Positions 1 through 7,954 are shown, counted from the stretch's first letter. The stretch is DNA of 13,160 nucleotides from Chloroflexota bacterium (GCA_016189845.1 JACPRT010000101.1:1-13160), one strand, 5' to 3'. Notes: generated by a model from the sequence alone, not told the origin. Numbers and translations: made by a program.

Positions 1-31
1 AAGGCCCTCCATGTCGGGGAGGGCCTTTTTT
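1..31 (+). terminator. Strong intrinsic terminator hairpin, probably bidirectional
   Basis: Bases 1-10 and 18-27 form a perfect 10-bp stem (AAGGCCCTCC / GGAGGGCCTT) around a 7-base loop, followed by six T at 26-31. This is a classic rho-independent terminator for transcription entering from the left on the plus strand. The same hairpin lies just past the stop codon of the phosphoesterase gene on the minus strand, so it could also end that operon. The T-tract for the minus direction would lie left of the window and cannot be seen, apart from the two bases at the edge. Confidence 0.85.
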
Positions 32-59
32 ATTGCCCCAGGGCCTTTTTTATTGCCCC
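20..59. repeat. Perfect 20-bp tandem duplication of the terminator tail
   Basis: Bases 20-39 and 40-59 are identical, head to tail. Each copy has the stem 3' half AGGGCC, the T6 tract and ATTGCCCC. The second copy contains the stop codon of the minus-strand phosphoesterase (TAA at 52-50). Because the copies are identical, the gene would end at the same residues with or without the duplication. It looks like a recent replication-slippage event, or an assembly artefact. Confidence 0.9.
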
Positions 60-895
60 GCTTCGAGCGCACGGTATTCGTGCCGGACACCGGTGCGATC
101 GAGGCTGACGACGCGATACCCGGACGGATCCTCGCCGAGGGGATATCCCACCGGGCCAGAACTCACCATCTGCAGGCCGTCGACCTCGGCGAACGTGTTC
201 CTGTGGAGGTGGCCGGCGAACATCGCGTCCACTCCGAACTTGCGCATCAGCTCCAGGAGCAGCCTGCGCCGCTCACGCGGCACGTTCCAGTAGGTGTCGT
301 CCTCGTCCGGGTCGGCGACGAACAGCGGATGGTGTCCGAAGAGAATCGCCCGCTCGGCGCCGTTCGATCGCGCCGCGTGCAGTGTGCGGTCGACGAAGTC
401 GAGCTGGGCCTCCCATTCGCCGGGCACGGCTTCGGGTTGGGCGATCACCGTCGTGTTGATGACAATGAACACGACTTCTGCCTCGGTAAACGAGTAGTAG
501 TCGCGGCCGTAGGCCGATCGATAGTGCTCGAGGCTGGCGGGGGTCGGCTTCAGCGTGTCGAAGGCGACATCGTGGTTGCCAGGCACGAAACGCATGCGGA
601 TCGAAGGGTCCAGCAGCCCTGCGATACGCCGCACCTCGCGCTGCTGTGCGTCGTCGACGGCGTTGTTGACCATATCGCCGCACACGACGACAAAGCGAGG
701 CCGCAGGTCGTTGGCTTTCCTCACCGCCTCTTCGAATAGCGCGGTCTCCGGGGCGAATCCCTCGAACTTCGGCGCGGGCCTGAAAATCAGCCCGCGGGCA
801 CGCGCCTCGGCGATCTGTTCGGGAGTCTTACCGCTCGAGTGAGCGAACATCCCGAACTGGGTATCGGCGAGCACGACGAAACTCAGACCGCTCAC
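50..895 (-). CDS. Calcineurin-like metallophosphoesterase (CPPED1/CSTP1-like)
   Basis: A 281-residue dinuclear-metal phosphoesterase, last gene of the four-gene operon. The motifs in order are D11-T-Q13, GD at 73-74, GNHD at 106-109, GHHP at 187-190 and GHLH at 228-231, which is the full calcineurin-like set. The first motif is DxQ rather than the usual DxH. The text DTQFG, with a later YYSF...FIVIN block, resembles the CPPED1/CSTP1 branch, known in animals as a protein Ser/Thr phosphatase. The GTG start overlaps the kinase stop as GTGA, with no clear Shine-Dalgarno, so translation is probably coupled. There is no signal peptide, so it is cytoplasmic. Its position next to a nucleotide cyclase and a kinase leaves two plausible roles: cyclic-nucleotide phosphodiesterase (CpdA-like) or phosphoprotein phosphatase. 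The fold is clear; the substrate is inferred. Confidence 0.9.
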   Translation of the reverse strand: MSGLSFVVLADTQFGMFAHSSGKTPEQIAEARARGLIFRPAPKFEGFAPETALFEEAVRKANDLRPRFVVVCGDMVNNAVDDAQQREVRRIAGLLDPSIRMRFVPGNHDVAFDTLKPTPASLEHYRSAYGRDYYSFTEAEVVFIVINTTVIAQPEAVPGEWEAQLDFVDRTLHAARSNGAERAILFGHHPLFVADPDEDDTYWNVPRERRRLLLELMRKFGVDAMFAGHLHRNTFAEVDGLQMVSSGPVGYPLGEDPSGYRVVSLDRTGVRHEYRALEAGQ

Positions 896-2298
896 GACAA
901 CACCATGGGGAGCCAGACCTTGAAGCAGGTCATTCCCGGCTTTGAGGTCACGTCGATCGAACCACGGTGGCGATGGACGACGATGTTGTAGCTGTCGTTC
1001 AGGCCAAGCCCGGTGCCCTTGCCGGGCGGCTTCGTCGTGAAGAACGCATCGAACACCTTTGGCCGGATCTCGGGCGGGATGCCGGGCCCGTCGTCCTCGA
1101 CCTCAACGGCCACCCCCTGTCCCTCGCTGCGAGCCCGGATGACCAGGTTGCCATTCCCGTTCATCGCGTCGGCGGCGTTGTCGATCAGGTTCGTCCATAC
1201 CTGGTTCAGCTCGCTCCCGTAGGCCTCGATCCTCGGGAGGTCGGGCGCGTACTCCCGTCGCACGGCGACCCCCGATTTCAGCTTGTTGCTCAGGATCACC
1301 AGGGTGTTGTCGATGCCTTCTCTGATATCCACGTCCTGTACGGGCGCCTGGTCCAGGTACGAGTACGACTTCAGGGCCTTGACGATTTCCGAGATCCTGC
1401 CCGTTCCGATCGCGATCTCGTTGATGAGCGCGTGGACTTTCCCAACTGCCACGACGTACTTGAGCACGACCGGTATTTGCGCAGCGGAGAAATTTGCAAC
1501 GGCCTGCTCGAGTTGTGCCGCTTCATAACCCCGGTCGACAAGCGTCGAGGAGAGGTCCCAGGGCTCCTCCACTCCACGCCCGGTCAGCCAGTCTTCGACT
1601 GCCGACGTGCGGTCGCTGCGTTCGATCGGATTCAGCTGTGTGACCGGCTTTCGCAGGTCACGTGCGCGTTCTTCGAGCCGAGTCATAGCCTGCCTCTGCT
1701 CGTCGGACAGCTTCAGCTGCGCGGCGTCCCGAGCCGCCGGCGCCAGCTCGTCCATCGCCGTCGCCAGCTGGTCGGCGCCCCGCTTCACAGCGGCCGCAGG
1801 ATTGTTCATCTCGTGCGCCACGCCGGCAGTGAGGATCCCCAGCTGCGCCATGCGCTCGCTGTGCCGCAGGACTGCCTCGGTCGCGCGCCATCGCTGCAGC
1901 ACCGTGTAGAAGAGGACCCGTGCCGCGCTCTGGCTGGCCTCCAACAACCTTTCGAACTGTTCCTTGCGGACCGCGAGCAGGCGGGTTGACCCCCTGGCGC
2001 GCACGCTCGCATTCCTGGGCAGGTTCTCGAGCAGCGCCATTTCGCCGATCACGTCGCCAGTCCCGCGGACGGCGAGCAGCGTCTCACGGCCTTCCGAGGT
2101 CTTGAACACCTCGAGCTGGCCTTCTTCGATCACGTACGCGCGGTCGCCCGTGTCGCCTTCGGCAAACAACAGCTGCCCGGATTCGAGCCGCACAGCCTCG
2201 ACCATGCTCTCCATGGCCTCGAGGTCGGCGTCGGACAGCCCGGCGAAGAGCGGGACCTTCTTGAGGAATTTTTCGGTCTGGGCGGGTTTCTGGGTCAA
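892..2298 (-). CDS. Cyclic-nucleotide-binding sensor histidine kinase
   Basis: This 468-residue cytoplasmic kinase has no membrane segment. Residues about 8-130 form a cNMP-binding domain (FLKKVPLFAGLSDADL; phosphate-binding cassette GEMALLENLPRNASV at 85-99, with the expected Glu86 and Arg95). A connecting helix leads to the phosphoacceptor H-box GVAHEMNNP with His162. An N-box (NQVWTNLIDNAADAM), a G1 box (DDGPGIP) and a G2 box (GTGLGL) form the C-terminal ATPase. I place the start at a TTG (2298-2296) that overlaps the TGA of the upstream gene as TTGA. The open frame continues to 3609, but that part only shadows the flavoprotein gene. The stop overlaps the next gene's GTG. The likely partner is the receiver domain encoded just upstream, and the likely ligand is the product of the first gene's cyclase. 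Pairing and ligand are inferred from gene order. Confidence 0.9.
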   Translation of the reverse strand: MTQKPAQTEKFLKKVPLFAGLSDADLEAMESMVEAVRLESGQLLFAEGDTGDRAYVIEEGQLEVFKTSEGRETLLAVRGTGDVIGEMALLENLPRNASVRARGSTRLLAVRKEQFERLLEASQSAARVLFYTVLQRWRATEAVLRHSERMAQLGILTAGVAHEMNNPAAAVKRGADQLATAMDELAPAARDAAQLKLSDEQRQAMTRLEERARDLRKPVTQLNPIERSDRTSAVEDWLTGRGVEEPWDLSSTLVDRGYEAAQLEQAVANFSAAQIPVVLKYVVAVGKVHALINEIAIGTGRISEIVKALKSYSYLDQAPVQDVDIREGIDNTLVILSNKLKSGVAVRREYAPDLPRIEAYGSELNQVWTNLIDNAADAMNGNGNLVIRARSEGQGVAVEVEDDGPGIPPEIRPKVFDAFFTTKPPGKGTGLGLNDSYNIVVHRHRGSIDVTSKPGMTCFKVWLPMVLS

Positions 2299-3950
2299 AC
2301 CGTCTTCAGGTACTCTTCGGCGAAGCTGATCACCATGCCGCCCTGGCCGACCGCCGACGCTATGCGGCTGATCGTCCCGAAGCGGACATCCCCGGCGGCA
2401 AATATGCCCGGGACGCTCGTCTCGAGCAGGAACGGGTCGCGCTTCGCAGTCCAGGTCCTTGGATGCTTGCCTTCGGCGAAGAGGTCCGGCCCCGTGACGA
2501 TGAAACCCTCGGGTGTCCGCTCGACGAGGCCCGCGACGAACTCCGAGTGCGGGACGGCGCCGATGAAGATGAACATGGCCGAGGCAGGGACGGTCTCCAG
2601 TGCCCCTGTCTCCGTGTTCTTCAGGACCGCCGCTTCCAGCCGTCCCGTCCCCGCCGCCTCGGCGACCTCGGACTTGAACCTGACCTCCAGGTTGGGCATC
2701 GCTGCGATCTGGTCGCGCAGGTATTTGGACTGATCGAGCCAGGCTCGTCGCACAACGAGCGTCACCTTGCTGGCAAAGCGGGCCAGGAACACCGCGCCCT
2801 GTCCTGCGGAGTTTGCGCCGCCGATGACCAGTACCGGTTTGGCCCGGTAGTTCATCGCCTCTGTCACGGCAGCGCCATAGTAGACGCCCGCGCCTGTGAG
2901 GCGTTCTATTCCCGGCACGTTGAGCTTGCGCACCGTCATTCCCGTGGCGATCATGACCGCCTTCGTCGTGACCTCGGAACCGTCGCTGAGCACGACGATC
3001 CGGTACGGGTCCTCGATACGGATCCCCTTCACCTCGACACCGGTGAGGATCTCGGTCCCGAACCTCCTCGCCTGGATCGTGGCTCGCTCGGCGAGGTCGG
3101 CGCCGCTCACGCCCTTTGGGAATCCCAGGTAGTTCTCGATCATCGAGCTCATGCCTGCCTGCCCACCGGTCGCCTCGCGCTCGACCATCGCGATCTTCAT
3201 TCCCTCCGACGACCCGTAGACCGCCGCGGCCAGGCCCGCGGGGCCGCCGCCGATGATCACGACGTCGTAGAGGGGCTGGCTGGCCTGCGTGAGCAGGCCG
3301 ACCTGCACGGCGAGCTCGCGGCTCTCCGGCTCTATGAGAGCCGTGCCGTCTGGGAAGAACACGACCGGGATTCTTGCGCCGTCCTTGGACACGCCTTCGA
3401 CAAGCGCCCGGGCGGAGTCGTCGCGCTCGATGTCGAGCCACTTGTAGGGGATGCGGTTGCGGGAGAGGAAGTCCTTGACTCGGTGTGACGACGGAGACCA
3501 CTGGGTGCCGGCCACGCGAATGCCATCGAACTTTGGCGAAGTGGAGGCCGTCCAGCGGCCGATGAGGTCGTCGAGCACGGGATAGAGCCGCTGCTCGGGC
3601 GGGTCCCATGGCTTCTGCAGGTAGTAGTCGAGGCCGATCGCATTGATGCTGGCGATGGCGGCCTCGGTGTCGGCGTAGGCGGTCAGGAGCACCTTGCGCG
3701 CATCGGGGTAGAGGCGTTTTGCCTCGACCAGGAACTCTGTGCCGGTCATGCCCGGCATGCGCTGGTCGGCAACCATGAGGGCGAGCGGCTCCTCACGTAG
3801 CTTCAGCTGCCGCGTCGCTTCGAGCGCCTCCTGTCCCGATCCGGCCCGGACTATCCGGTAGTCGCCCCGGTAATGCCGGCGCAGGTCGCGTTCGACCGCG
3901 CTCAGCACCTGCGGTTCGTCGTCGACGATCAGAATTACGGGCTTAGCCAA
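2295..3950 (-). CDS. Response regulator receiver-glutaredoxin-like-thioredoxin-reductase-like fusion flavoprotein
   Basis: 551 residues. Residues 1-130 are a CheY-like receiver with acidic D10/D11, phosphoacceptor D62 (VADQRMPGMTG), T90 and K113. Residues about 143-222 look like a glutaredoxin/NrdH fold (GTQWSPSSHRVKDFL...IPVVFFPDG), but the CxxC position reads SPSS. Residues about 227-551 are a pyridine-nucleotide-disulfide-oxidoreductase unit: FAD motif IIGGGPAGLAAA at 232-243, ATGGQAG at 260-266, ATGMTVRKLNVPGI, NADPH-site VIGGANSAGQGAV at 375-387, and a C-terminal FAD motif ending VPGIFAAGDVR. The segment where thioredoxin reductases carry CATC reads GVYYGAAVTEA, so the redox dithiol is missing. 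The TTG start has an upstream GGGGGAA ribosome site and overlaps the cyclase gene by 16 bases. It matches the type annotated as fused response regulator/thioredoxin-disulfide reductase, but thiol chemistry is doubtful. It probably has NAD(P)H-flavin activity gated by phosphorylation; the acceptor is unknown. Confidence 0.9.
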   Translation of the reverse strand: MAKPVILIVDDEPQVLSAVERDLRRHYRGDYRIVRAGSGQEALEATRQLKLREEPLALMVADQRMPGMTGTEFLVEAKRLYPDARKVLLTAYADTEAAIASINAIGLDYYLQKPWDPPEQRLYPVLDDLIGRWTASTSPKFDGIRVAGTQWSPSSHRVKDFLSRNRIPYKWLDIERDDSARALVEGVSKDGARIPVVFFPDGTALIEPESRELAVQVGLLTQASQPLYDVVIIGGGPAGLAAAVYGSSEGMKIAMVEREATGGQAGMSSMIENYLGFPKGVSGADLAERATIQARRFGTEILTGVEVKGIRIEDPYRIVVLSDGSEVTTKAVMIATGMTVRKLNVPGIERLTGAGVYYGAAVTEAMNYRAKPVLVIGGANSAGQGAVFLARFASKVTLVVRRAWLDQSKYLRDQIAAMPNLEVRFKSEVAEAAGTGRLEAAVLKNTETGALETVPASAMFIFIGAVPHSEFVAGLVERTPEGFIVTGPDLFAEGKHPRTWTAKRDPFLLETSVPGIFAAGDVRFGTISRIASAVGQGGMVISFAEEYLKTV

Positions 3951-6900
3951 GAATTCCCCCGAATGTACTGGTCCCTGAGCGTAGCGTCGCGGAAGCGGCT
4001 GGCGATCTCAGCGATCACCGTCCGCGCCTCCTGGCGCGCGGCATCGGCGTCCGCCCTTCGTCCCAGCTCCGCGAGGCAGGCCGATGCGCCTGCGCGCGCC
4101 TGCCACAGCAGGGGCAGCATCCCCATGGCGCGTGCTGCGCTGGCAGCTTCGTCGAAGTAGCGGAGCGCGTCTTCGGGTCGACTGTTCGCCGCTTCGATCT
4201 TCCCAGAGACGAACGCGACCAGCGGGACGCAGTTCTTCATCGCGTACTGCTCGACCAGCCCACGGGCCTTTCCGACGAGGTCCGATGCTTCCGCCAGGTT
4301 GCCCTGAGCCAGGCGCACGATGGCCTGTCCCGCAAGCAGCACCGGCTCCATGATGTACATCGGCGCAGAGGGCTGGCGTATCCCGCGCTCGAAGCACTCC
4401 TCTGCCTTGTCTACCGCGCCCAACGCAAGCAGGCCGAAACCCATGTCGGCCTGGACCATGGCGCCGTACGCCCCACCGAGCGGACCGTTCATCAGATAGG
4501 TTGAGCGGTCGTGGAGCTCGAGCGCCTTCGACCGGTTCTCTGTCGAGATCTGGAGCAGGTCGGAGGCGAGCGCTGCCTGGAATATGGCTTCGACGAACGG
4601 GAACCCCGCCATCTTGGCAGCCTGGATCCCACGCTCATGCCATTCGATGGCCTTCTCGTAGTCGCCGCGGGCCTGGTTGACCATTCCGAGAACAAGCGCC
4701 GCGTCCGCCTCAGGGCTGGCCGCCCGGATCGTCGACGCCAGGCTGGCTGCGTCTTCGGCAGAACGCGCCGCCGTATCGAAATCGCCATCCCGGATATGCC
4801 GGACGGCTATCGGAAACGCCATAAGCTCGGCGAGGTGTTCGCGATGGCCAATGTCGATCGCAAGCTGGCGGGCCTCCTGGGCGGTCGCCCACGCGTCGTC
4901 GAACCGGCGCATCAATGTCAGGGTGGTCGAAATGTGCGTCAGCGACATGAGTCGCGCCGGCCCTATCCCCAGGTCCTTGCCGAGCTGTGCCGACTGGCTC
5001 AGATGGTCCATGGCGGTGCTGAACCGGCCGGTCGTGACGTTGATGAAGCAATGCGTTATGTGCAGCTCGATCAGGCCGGGGTAGTCCTGGCAGTCGCGGG
5101 CAAGCTTCTCGGCGACCGCGAGCCTGCGCTCGGCCTCCGGCAGCTGCCCCATGCGCATCCCGATTGCGAACCCGCTCTTGTTCAAGGCGGATACCTGCAT
5201 CGGGCGGTCGTTGCGCTTCTGCGCGAACTCGAGCATCCGGTCGTAGACGGCCATCGCCTTCGAAGGGTCGTTGCCAAAGACGTACGCCCCCGCGAGGCCC
5301 TCGAACGCGCGGCGGGCGTATGCGATTTCCGGGAGCGGTTCGACATGCTCTAGCGCCTTCGAGTAGTAGTCGATCGCCTCCGGGATGGAATACGCCCTGG
5401 CTGCGTGATCGCCGGCTTCGACCAGCCACGGCACCGCCTGCTCGAACGCCCGGGCCTCCAGGTAATGCCGTGCGATCTCCGCGGCCCGGACCGGGTCGGT
5501 GCGTTCATAGAAGCCGGCGACCCGGCGGTGGAGCTCGCGGCGGCGGCTGAGCAGCAGCGTCGAATAGACCGTCTCCTGGGTCAGGGCGTGCTTGAACATG
5601 AACATTCGTACGGGCAGCCGGGCCTTCTCCCGGACCAGCCCGCGCCGTTGCAGGTCGACGAGCGCGCCGTCGAGCGCTGAGGTGGTCTCGAGCACCTCCG
5701 CCAGCACGTCGTACTGGAATTCCCGTCCCACGACCGACGCCGTTTGCACGACCGGTCGTGCCTCTTCGTTGAGACGGTCGAGCCTGGCCGTGATGACGCC
5801 GGCGATCGTGTCCGGGACCGCCAGGTCGGCGATCTCGCGGGTAGCACGCCAGACGCCGTCTTCTCGCTTCACTGATCCGCTATCGATCAGCGACCTGATG
5901 ACCTCTTCGACGAAGAACGGGTTCCCCTCCGACTTCTGGAGGATCAGGTTGCGCACACGGTCGGGGAGGCCTTCGACGTGCAACAGCGTGTTGACCAGCG
6001 TGCGCGTGTCGTCGGCATCGAGCGGCTCGAGCTGGACGGCTGTGTATCGATGTTCGTACTCACGGCTTGCGAGCTCGTGGACCCGCCACGATGGGTCCTG
6101 TCGCTGCGGCCGGAACGCCGCGAGGACCATCAGGCCGGCATTCTCCGTCACCGGCAGGAGGTGTTCGACCAACTCGAGCGACGCCGAATCGATCCAGTGG
6201 ACGTCCTCGAAGACCAGCACGACCGGCCGGGTCGCGGCCAGCCGTCCAAAGAACTCGCAGGTCGAGCGGAACACCTGCGCCCGCAGCATCGGTGGAGGGA
6301 GATAGCGGACCTTCTCGAGGTCGTCGCCTTCGAGCGGAAGCTGAAGCATCGAACCCAGGAATGGCGAGATGTCCTGCACGCGGTCGGGGGCGATGCTGCC
6401 AACCTGCTCCCGTACTCTCACGTACTGGCCGGCCGTCGCTTCGTCCTGGGCCAGACCGAAGCAATCGCGCAGAAGGTCGATGAACGGAGCGTACGGGGTC
6501 GAAGTCTCGTATGAGTACGACCTGCCTTCGTGCCAGGTAACAGGCAGCGACGGGGCGTTGCCATCCTCGCCCGGCCCGGCTTCGGCCTGGGCCATGACCT
6601 CCCTCTTGAACTCGGTGATCAGGCGGGACTTGCCGACCCCCGCTTCGCCGACGACGGAGACGATCTGGCCGCGGCCCGCACGCAACTTCGCAACGGCGTG
6701 CATGAGCGTATCGAATTCCTTCTGGCGGCCGATCAGGGGAGCGTCGAGTCCGGCCAGGCCCCTGAGTTGCCCCGGAGTGGCGCGTGGTCTCAGGACCCGG
6801 TACGTGTTCACCGGCTCGGTCCGCCCCTTGACCTCCATCGGTCCCAGTGGCTCGAACTCGAAGAGCGGTGCGATGAGCCGGTGCGTATGCTGCGTTATCT

Positions 6901-7594
6901 GGATCGTCCCCGGCTGCGCCGTCTGTTCCATGCGGGCAGCCAGGTTTACGGCGTCGCCGAGCGCCGTGTATTCCATCCTCAGGTCGGATCCGACCTCTCC
7001 GACGACGACCAGGCCGGTATTGATGCCGGCCCTCACGTTGAAGTCGATGCCCCAGCGCTCGCGGACGGTCGCGCGGTACGGTTCGATCTCCTGCTGGATT
7101 TCGAGAGCGGCGAGCACCGCCCGCTGCGGGTCGTCTTCGTGGGCAATCGGCGCACCGAAGAAGGCGAGTATGGCGTCGCCCATGAGCCGGGCCAGCGTTC
7201 CCTCGTAGCGGAAGACCGGCGCGATCAGGCACTCGAAGCCGCCGTTCATGATCTCGGCCCACTCTTCGGGGTCGAGCTTTTCGGCCGCCGCAGTCGAGCC
7301 CTTCACGTCGCAGAACAGGATCGTGACCGTCCGCCGCTCGCCCCGCATGCCCCCGTGATTGCGGGCGTATTCGAGCTTGGCAAGGAGCTCAGCAGGGATG
7401 TATCGCTGCAGCGTGGGCGGTGCGGCGGCCGCGGAAGCTGGTGCGCCGACCTTCTGTCCGCAGGATGGGCAGAACGCGGCGCCCTGGGGCAGCGGGGCAG
7501 AGCAGAGGGCGCATGCCGCGTTCAGTGAATTGCCACATTTCATGCAGAAGCGGGCGCCCGCGATATTCGGTGTGCCGCAGGAAGGACAGTTCAT
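3935..7594 (-). CDS. Zinc-ribbon / class III nucleotide cyclase / AAA ATPase / TPR multidomain regulator
   Basis: About 1219 residues, probably cytoplasmic, first gene of the operon. The N-terminus has two CxxC-type zinc ribbons (CPSCG...CMKCG and CALCS...CPSCG, residues 3-46). A class III cyclase domain follows (about 85-270) with metal-binding Asp in FCDVKGST (D96) and MGDAILAFFG (D140), and the transition-state Asn/Arg in GDAVNLAARM (N217, R221). The residue where adenine-selecting Lys is common reads Arg (TLARLMGD). Next comes an AAA_16/STAND-like ATPase with Walker A GEAGVGKS (316-323) and Walker B VVLVFEDVHWID (458-469). About 500 residues of helical TPR-like repeats complete the protein. 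I chose the ATG at 7594 because MNCPSCG begins the ribbon directly; a TTG at 7603 in the same frame would add three residues. Neither has a good Shine-Dalgarno. It probably makes cAMP (or cGMP) in response to a protein or ligand bound by the TPR part; the trigger is unknown. Confidence 0.92.
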   Translation of the reverse strand: MNCPSCGTPNIAGARFCMKCGNSLNAACALCSAPLPQGAAFCPSCGQKVGAPASAAAAPPTLQRYIPAELLAKLEYARNHGGMRGERRTVTILFCDVKGSTAAAEKLDPEEWAEIMNGGFECLIAPVFRYEGTLARLMGDAILAFFGAPIAHEDDPQRAVLAALEIQQEIEPYRATVRERWGIDFNVRAGINTGLVVVGEVGSDLRMEYTALGDAVNLAARMEQTAQPGTIQITQHTHRLIAPLFEFEPLGPMEVKGRTEPVNTYRVLRPRATPGQLRGLAGLDAPLIGRQKEFDTLMHAVAKLRAGRGQIVSVVGEAGVGKSRLITEFKREVMAQAEAGPGEDGNAPSLPVTWHEGRSYSYETSTPYAPFIDLLRDCFGLAQDEATAGQYVRVREQVGSIAPDRVQDISPFLGSMLQLPLEGDDLEKVRYLPPPMLRAQVFRSTCEFFGRLAATRPVVLVFEDVHWIDSASLELVEHLLPVTENAGLMVLAAFRPQRQDPSWRVHELASREYEHRYTAVQLEPLDADDTRTLVNTLLHVEGLPDRVRNLILQKSEGNPFFVEEVIRSLIDSGSVKREDGVWRATREIADLAVPDTIAGVITARLDRLNEEARPVVQTASVVGREFQYDVLAEVLETTSALDGALVDLQRRGLVREKARLPVRMFMFKHALTQETVYSTLLLSRRRELHRRVAGFYERTDPVRAAEIARHYLEARAFEQAVPWLVEAGDHAARAYSIPEAIDYYSKALEHVEPLPEIAYARRAFEGLAGAYVFGNDPSKAMAVYDRMLEFAQKRNDRPMQVSALNKSGFAIGMRMGQLPEAERRLAVAEKLARDCQDYPGLIELHITHCFINVTTGRFSTAMDHLSQSAQLGKDLGIGPARLMSLTHISTTLTLMRRFDDAWATAQEARQLAIDIGHREHLAELMAFPIAVRHIRDGDFDTAARSAEDAASLASTIRAASPEADAALVLGMVNQARGDYEKAIEWHERGIQAAKMAGFPFVEAIFQAALASDLLQISTENRSKALELHDRSTYLMNGPLGGAYGAMVQADMGFGLLALGAVDKAEECFERGIRQPSAPMYIMEPVLLAGQAIVRLAQGNLAEASDLVGKARGLVEQYAMKNCVPLVAFVSGKIEAANSRPEDALRYFDEAASAARAMGMLPLLWQARAGASACLAELGRRADADAARQEARTVIAEIASRFRDATLRDQYIRGNSWLSP

Positions 7595-7769
7595 GTCAGC
7601 CAACCAGTGTCAAGACGATACTGCAGCCTCGCCATTCGCTTGCAGATGATAAACGAGTGAGAGGGTTGCCATCGCCCTCTGGGCGTTTCGCGCGCCTTTG
7701 CCTGTGATCGCCGCTCGAAGCCCGATCGCCGCCCGACGCCCGCAGACATTCCAGCCGAGGAGTCGCCGC
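7595..7769. other. Divergent intergenic region with a short inverted repeat
   Basis: This gap separates the minus-strand cyclase operon from the plus-strand remnant and subtilase. It contains a perfect 6-bp inverted repeat, AGAGGG (7660-7665) and CCCTCT (7675-7680), with a 9-base spacer and no T-tract, so an operator is more likely than a terminator. On the minus strand a TATCAT hexamer (7651-7646) could be a -10 box for the operon, but no good -35 is seen at the right distance. I see no tRNA or other RNA gene here. Confidence 0.35.
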
Positions 7770-7898
7770 ATGTCCCTCCTGGTGCTTACTTACGACCTGC
7801 CGCCCTCCGCTGCCATCTCCGCCTATGCCGACAGGGCACGCAGCGCCTGGATTCCGAGCGTGCTTCGCCAGCCTGGCGTGGTCGAAATCCGTGCTTAG
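7770..7898 (+). pseudogene. 42-codon gene remnant, possible truncated ferredoxin-fold (ABM/Dabb-like) protein
   Basis: An ATG at 7770 follows a good ribosome site (GAGGAG, 7757-7762) and opens MSLLVLTYDLPPSAAIS..., ending VVEIRA at a TAG (7896-7898). The first half looks like the opening strand and helix of a small alpha-beta barrel domain of the antibiotic-biosynthesis-monooxygenase or stress-responsive type, families that are normally about 95-110 residues. The sequence stops where the second strand should begin, and the DNA turns AT-rich at once, so I read it as a gene cut off by deletion or rearrangement. It could instead be a genuine small protein. The family guess is weak; the start and ribosome site are clear. 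Confidence 0.4.
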
Positions 7899-7910
7899 GG
7901 CCCGTAAATA
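7882..7910 (+). promoter_or_regulatory. Candidate promoter for the subtilase leader
   Basis: A short AT-rich island (GTAAATAATTAAAG) interrupts otherwise GC-rich DNA. TAAATA at 7905-7910 resembles a -10 box. TCGAAA at 7882-7887, 17 bases upstream, matches four of six positions of TTGACA. This would start RNA near 7917 and leave a leader of about 170 bases before the subtilase start codon. The match is only moderate. Confidence 0.4.
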
Positions 7911-7954
7911 ATTAAAGGTACCTCCGAAAAACCAGAGGCCGTCCCCGGCCCGCC

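Noticed and set aside
2299..3609. N-terminal extension of the histidine kinase frame, giving a 905-residue protein
   Set aside because: The extra 437 residues are an out-of-frame shadow of the flavoprotein gene, low in hydrophobic residues and rich in Arg/Gly. The cNMP domain begins right after the TTG at 2298.
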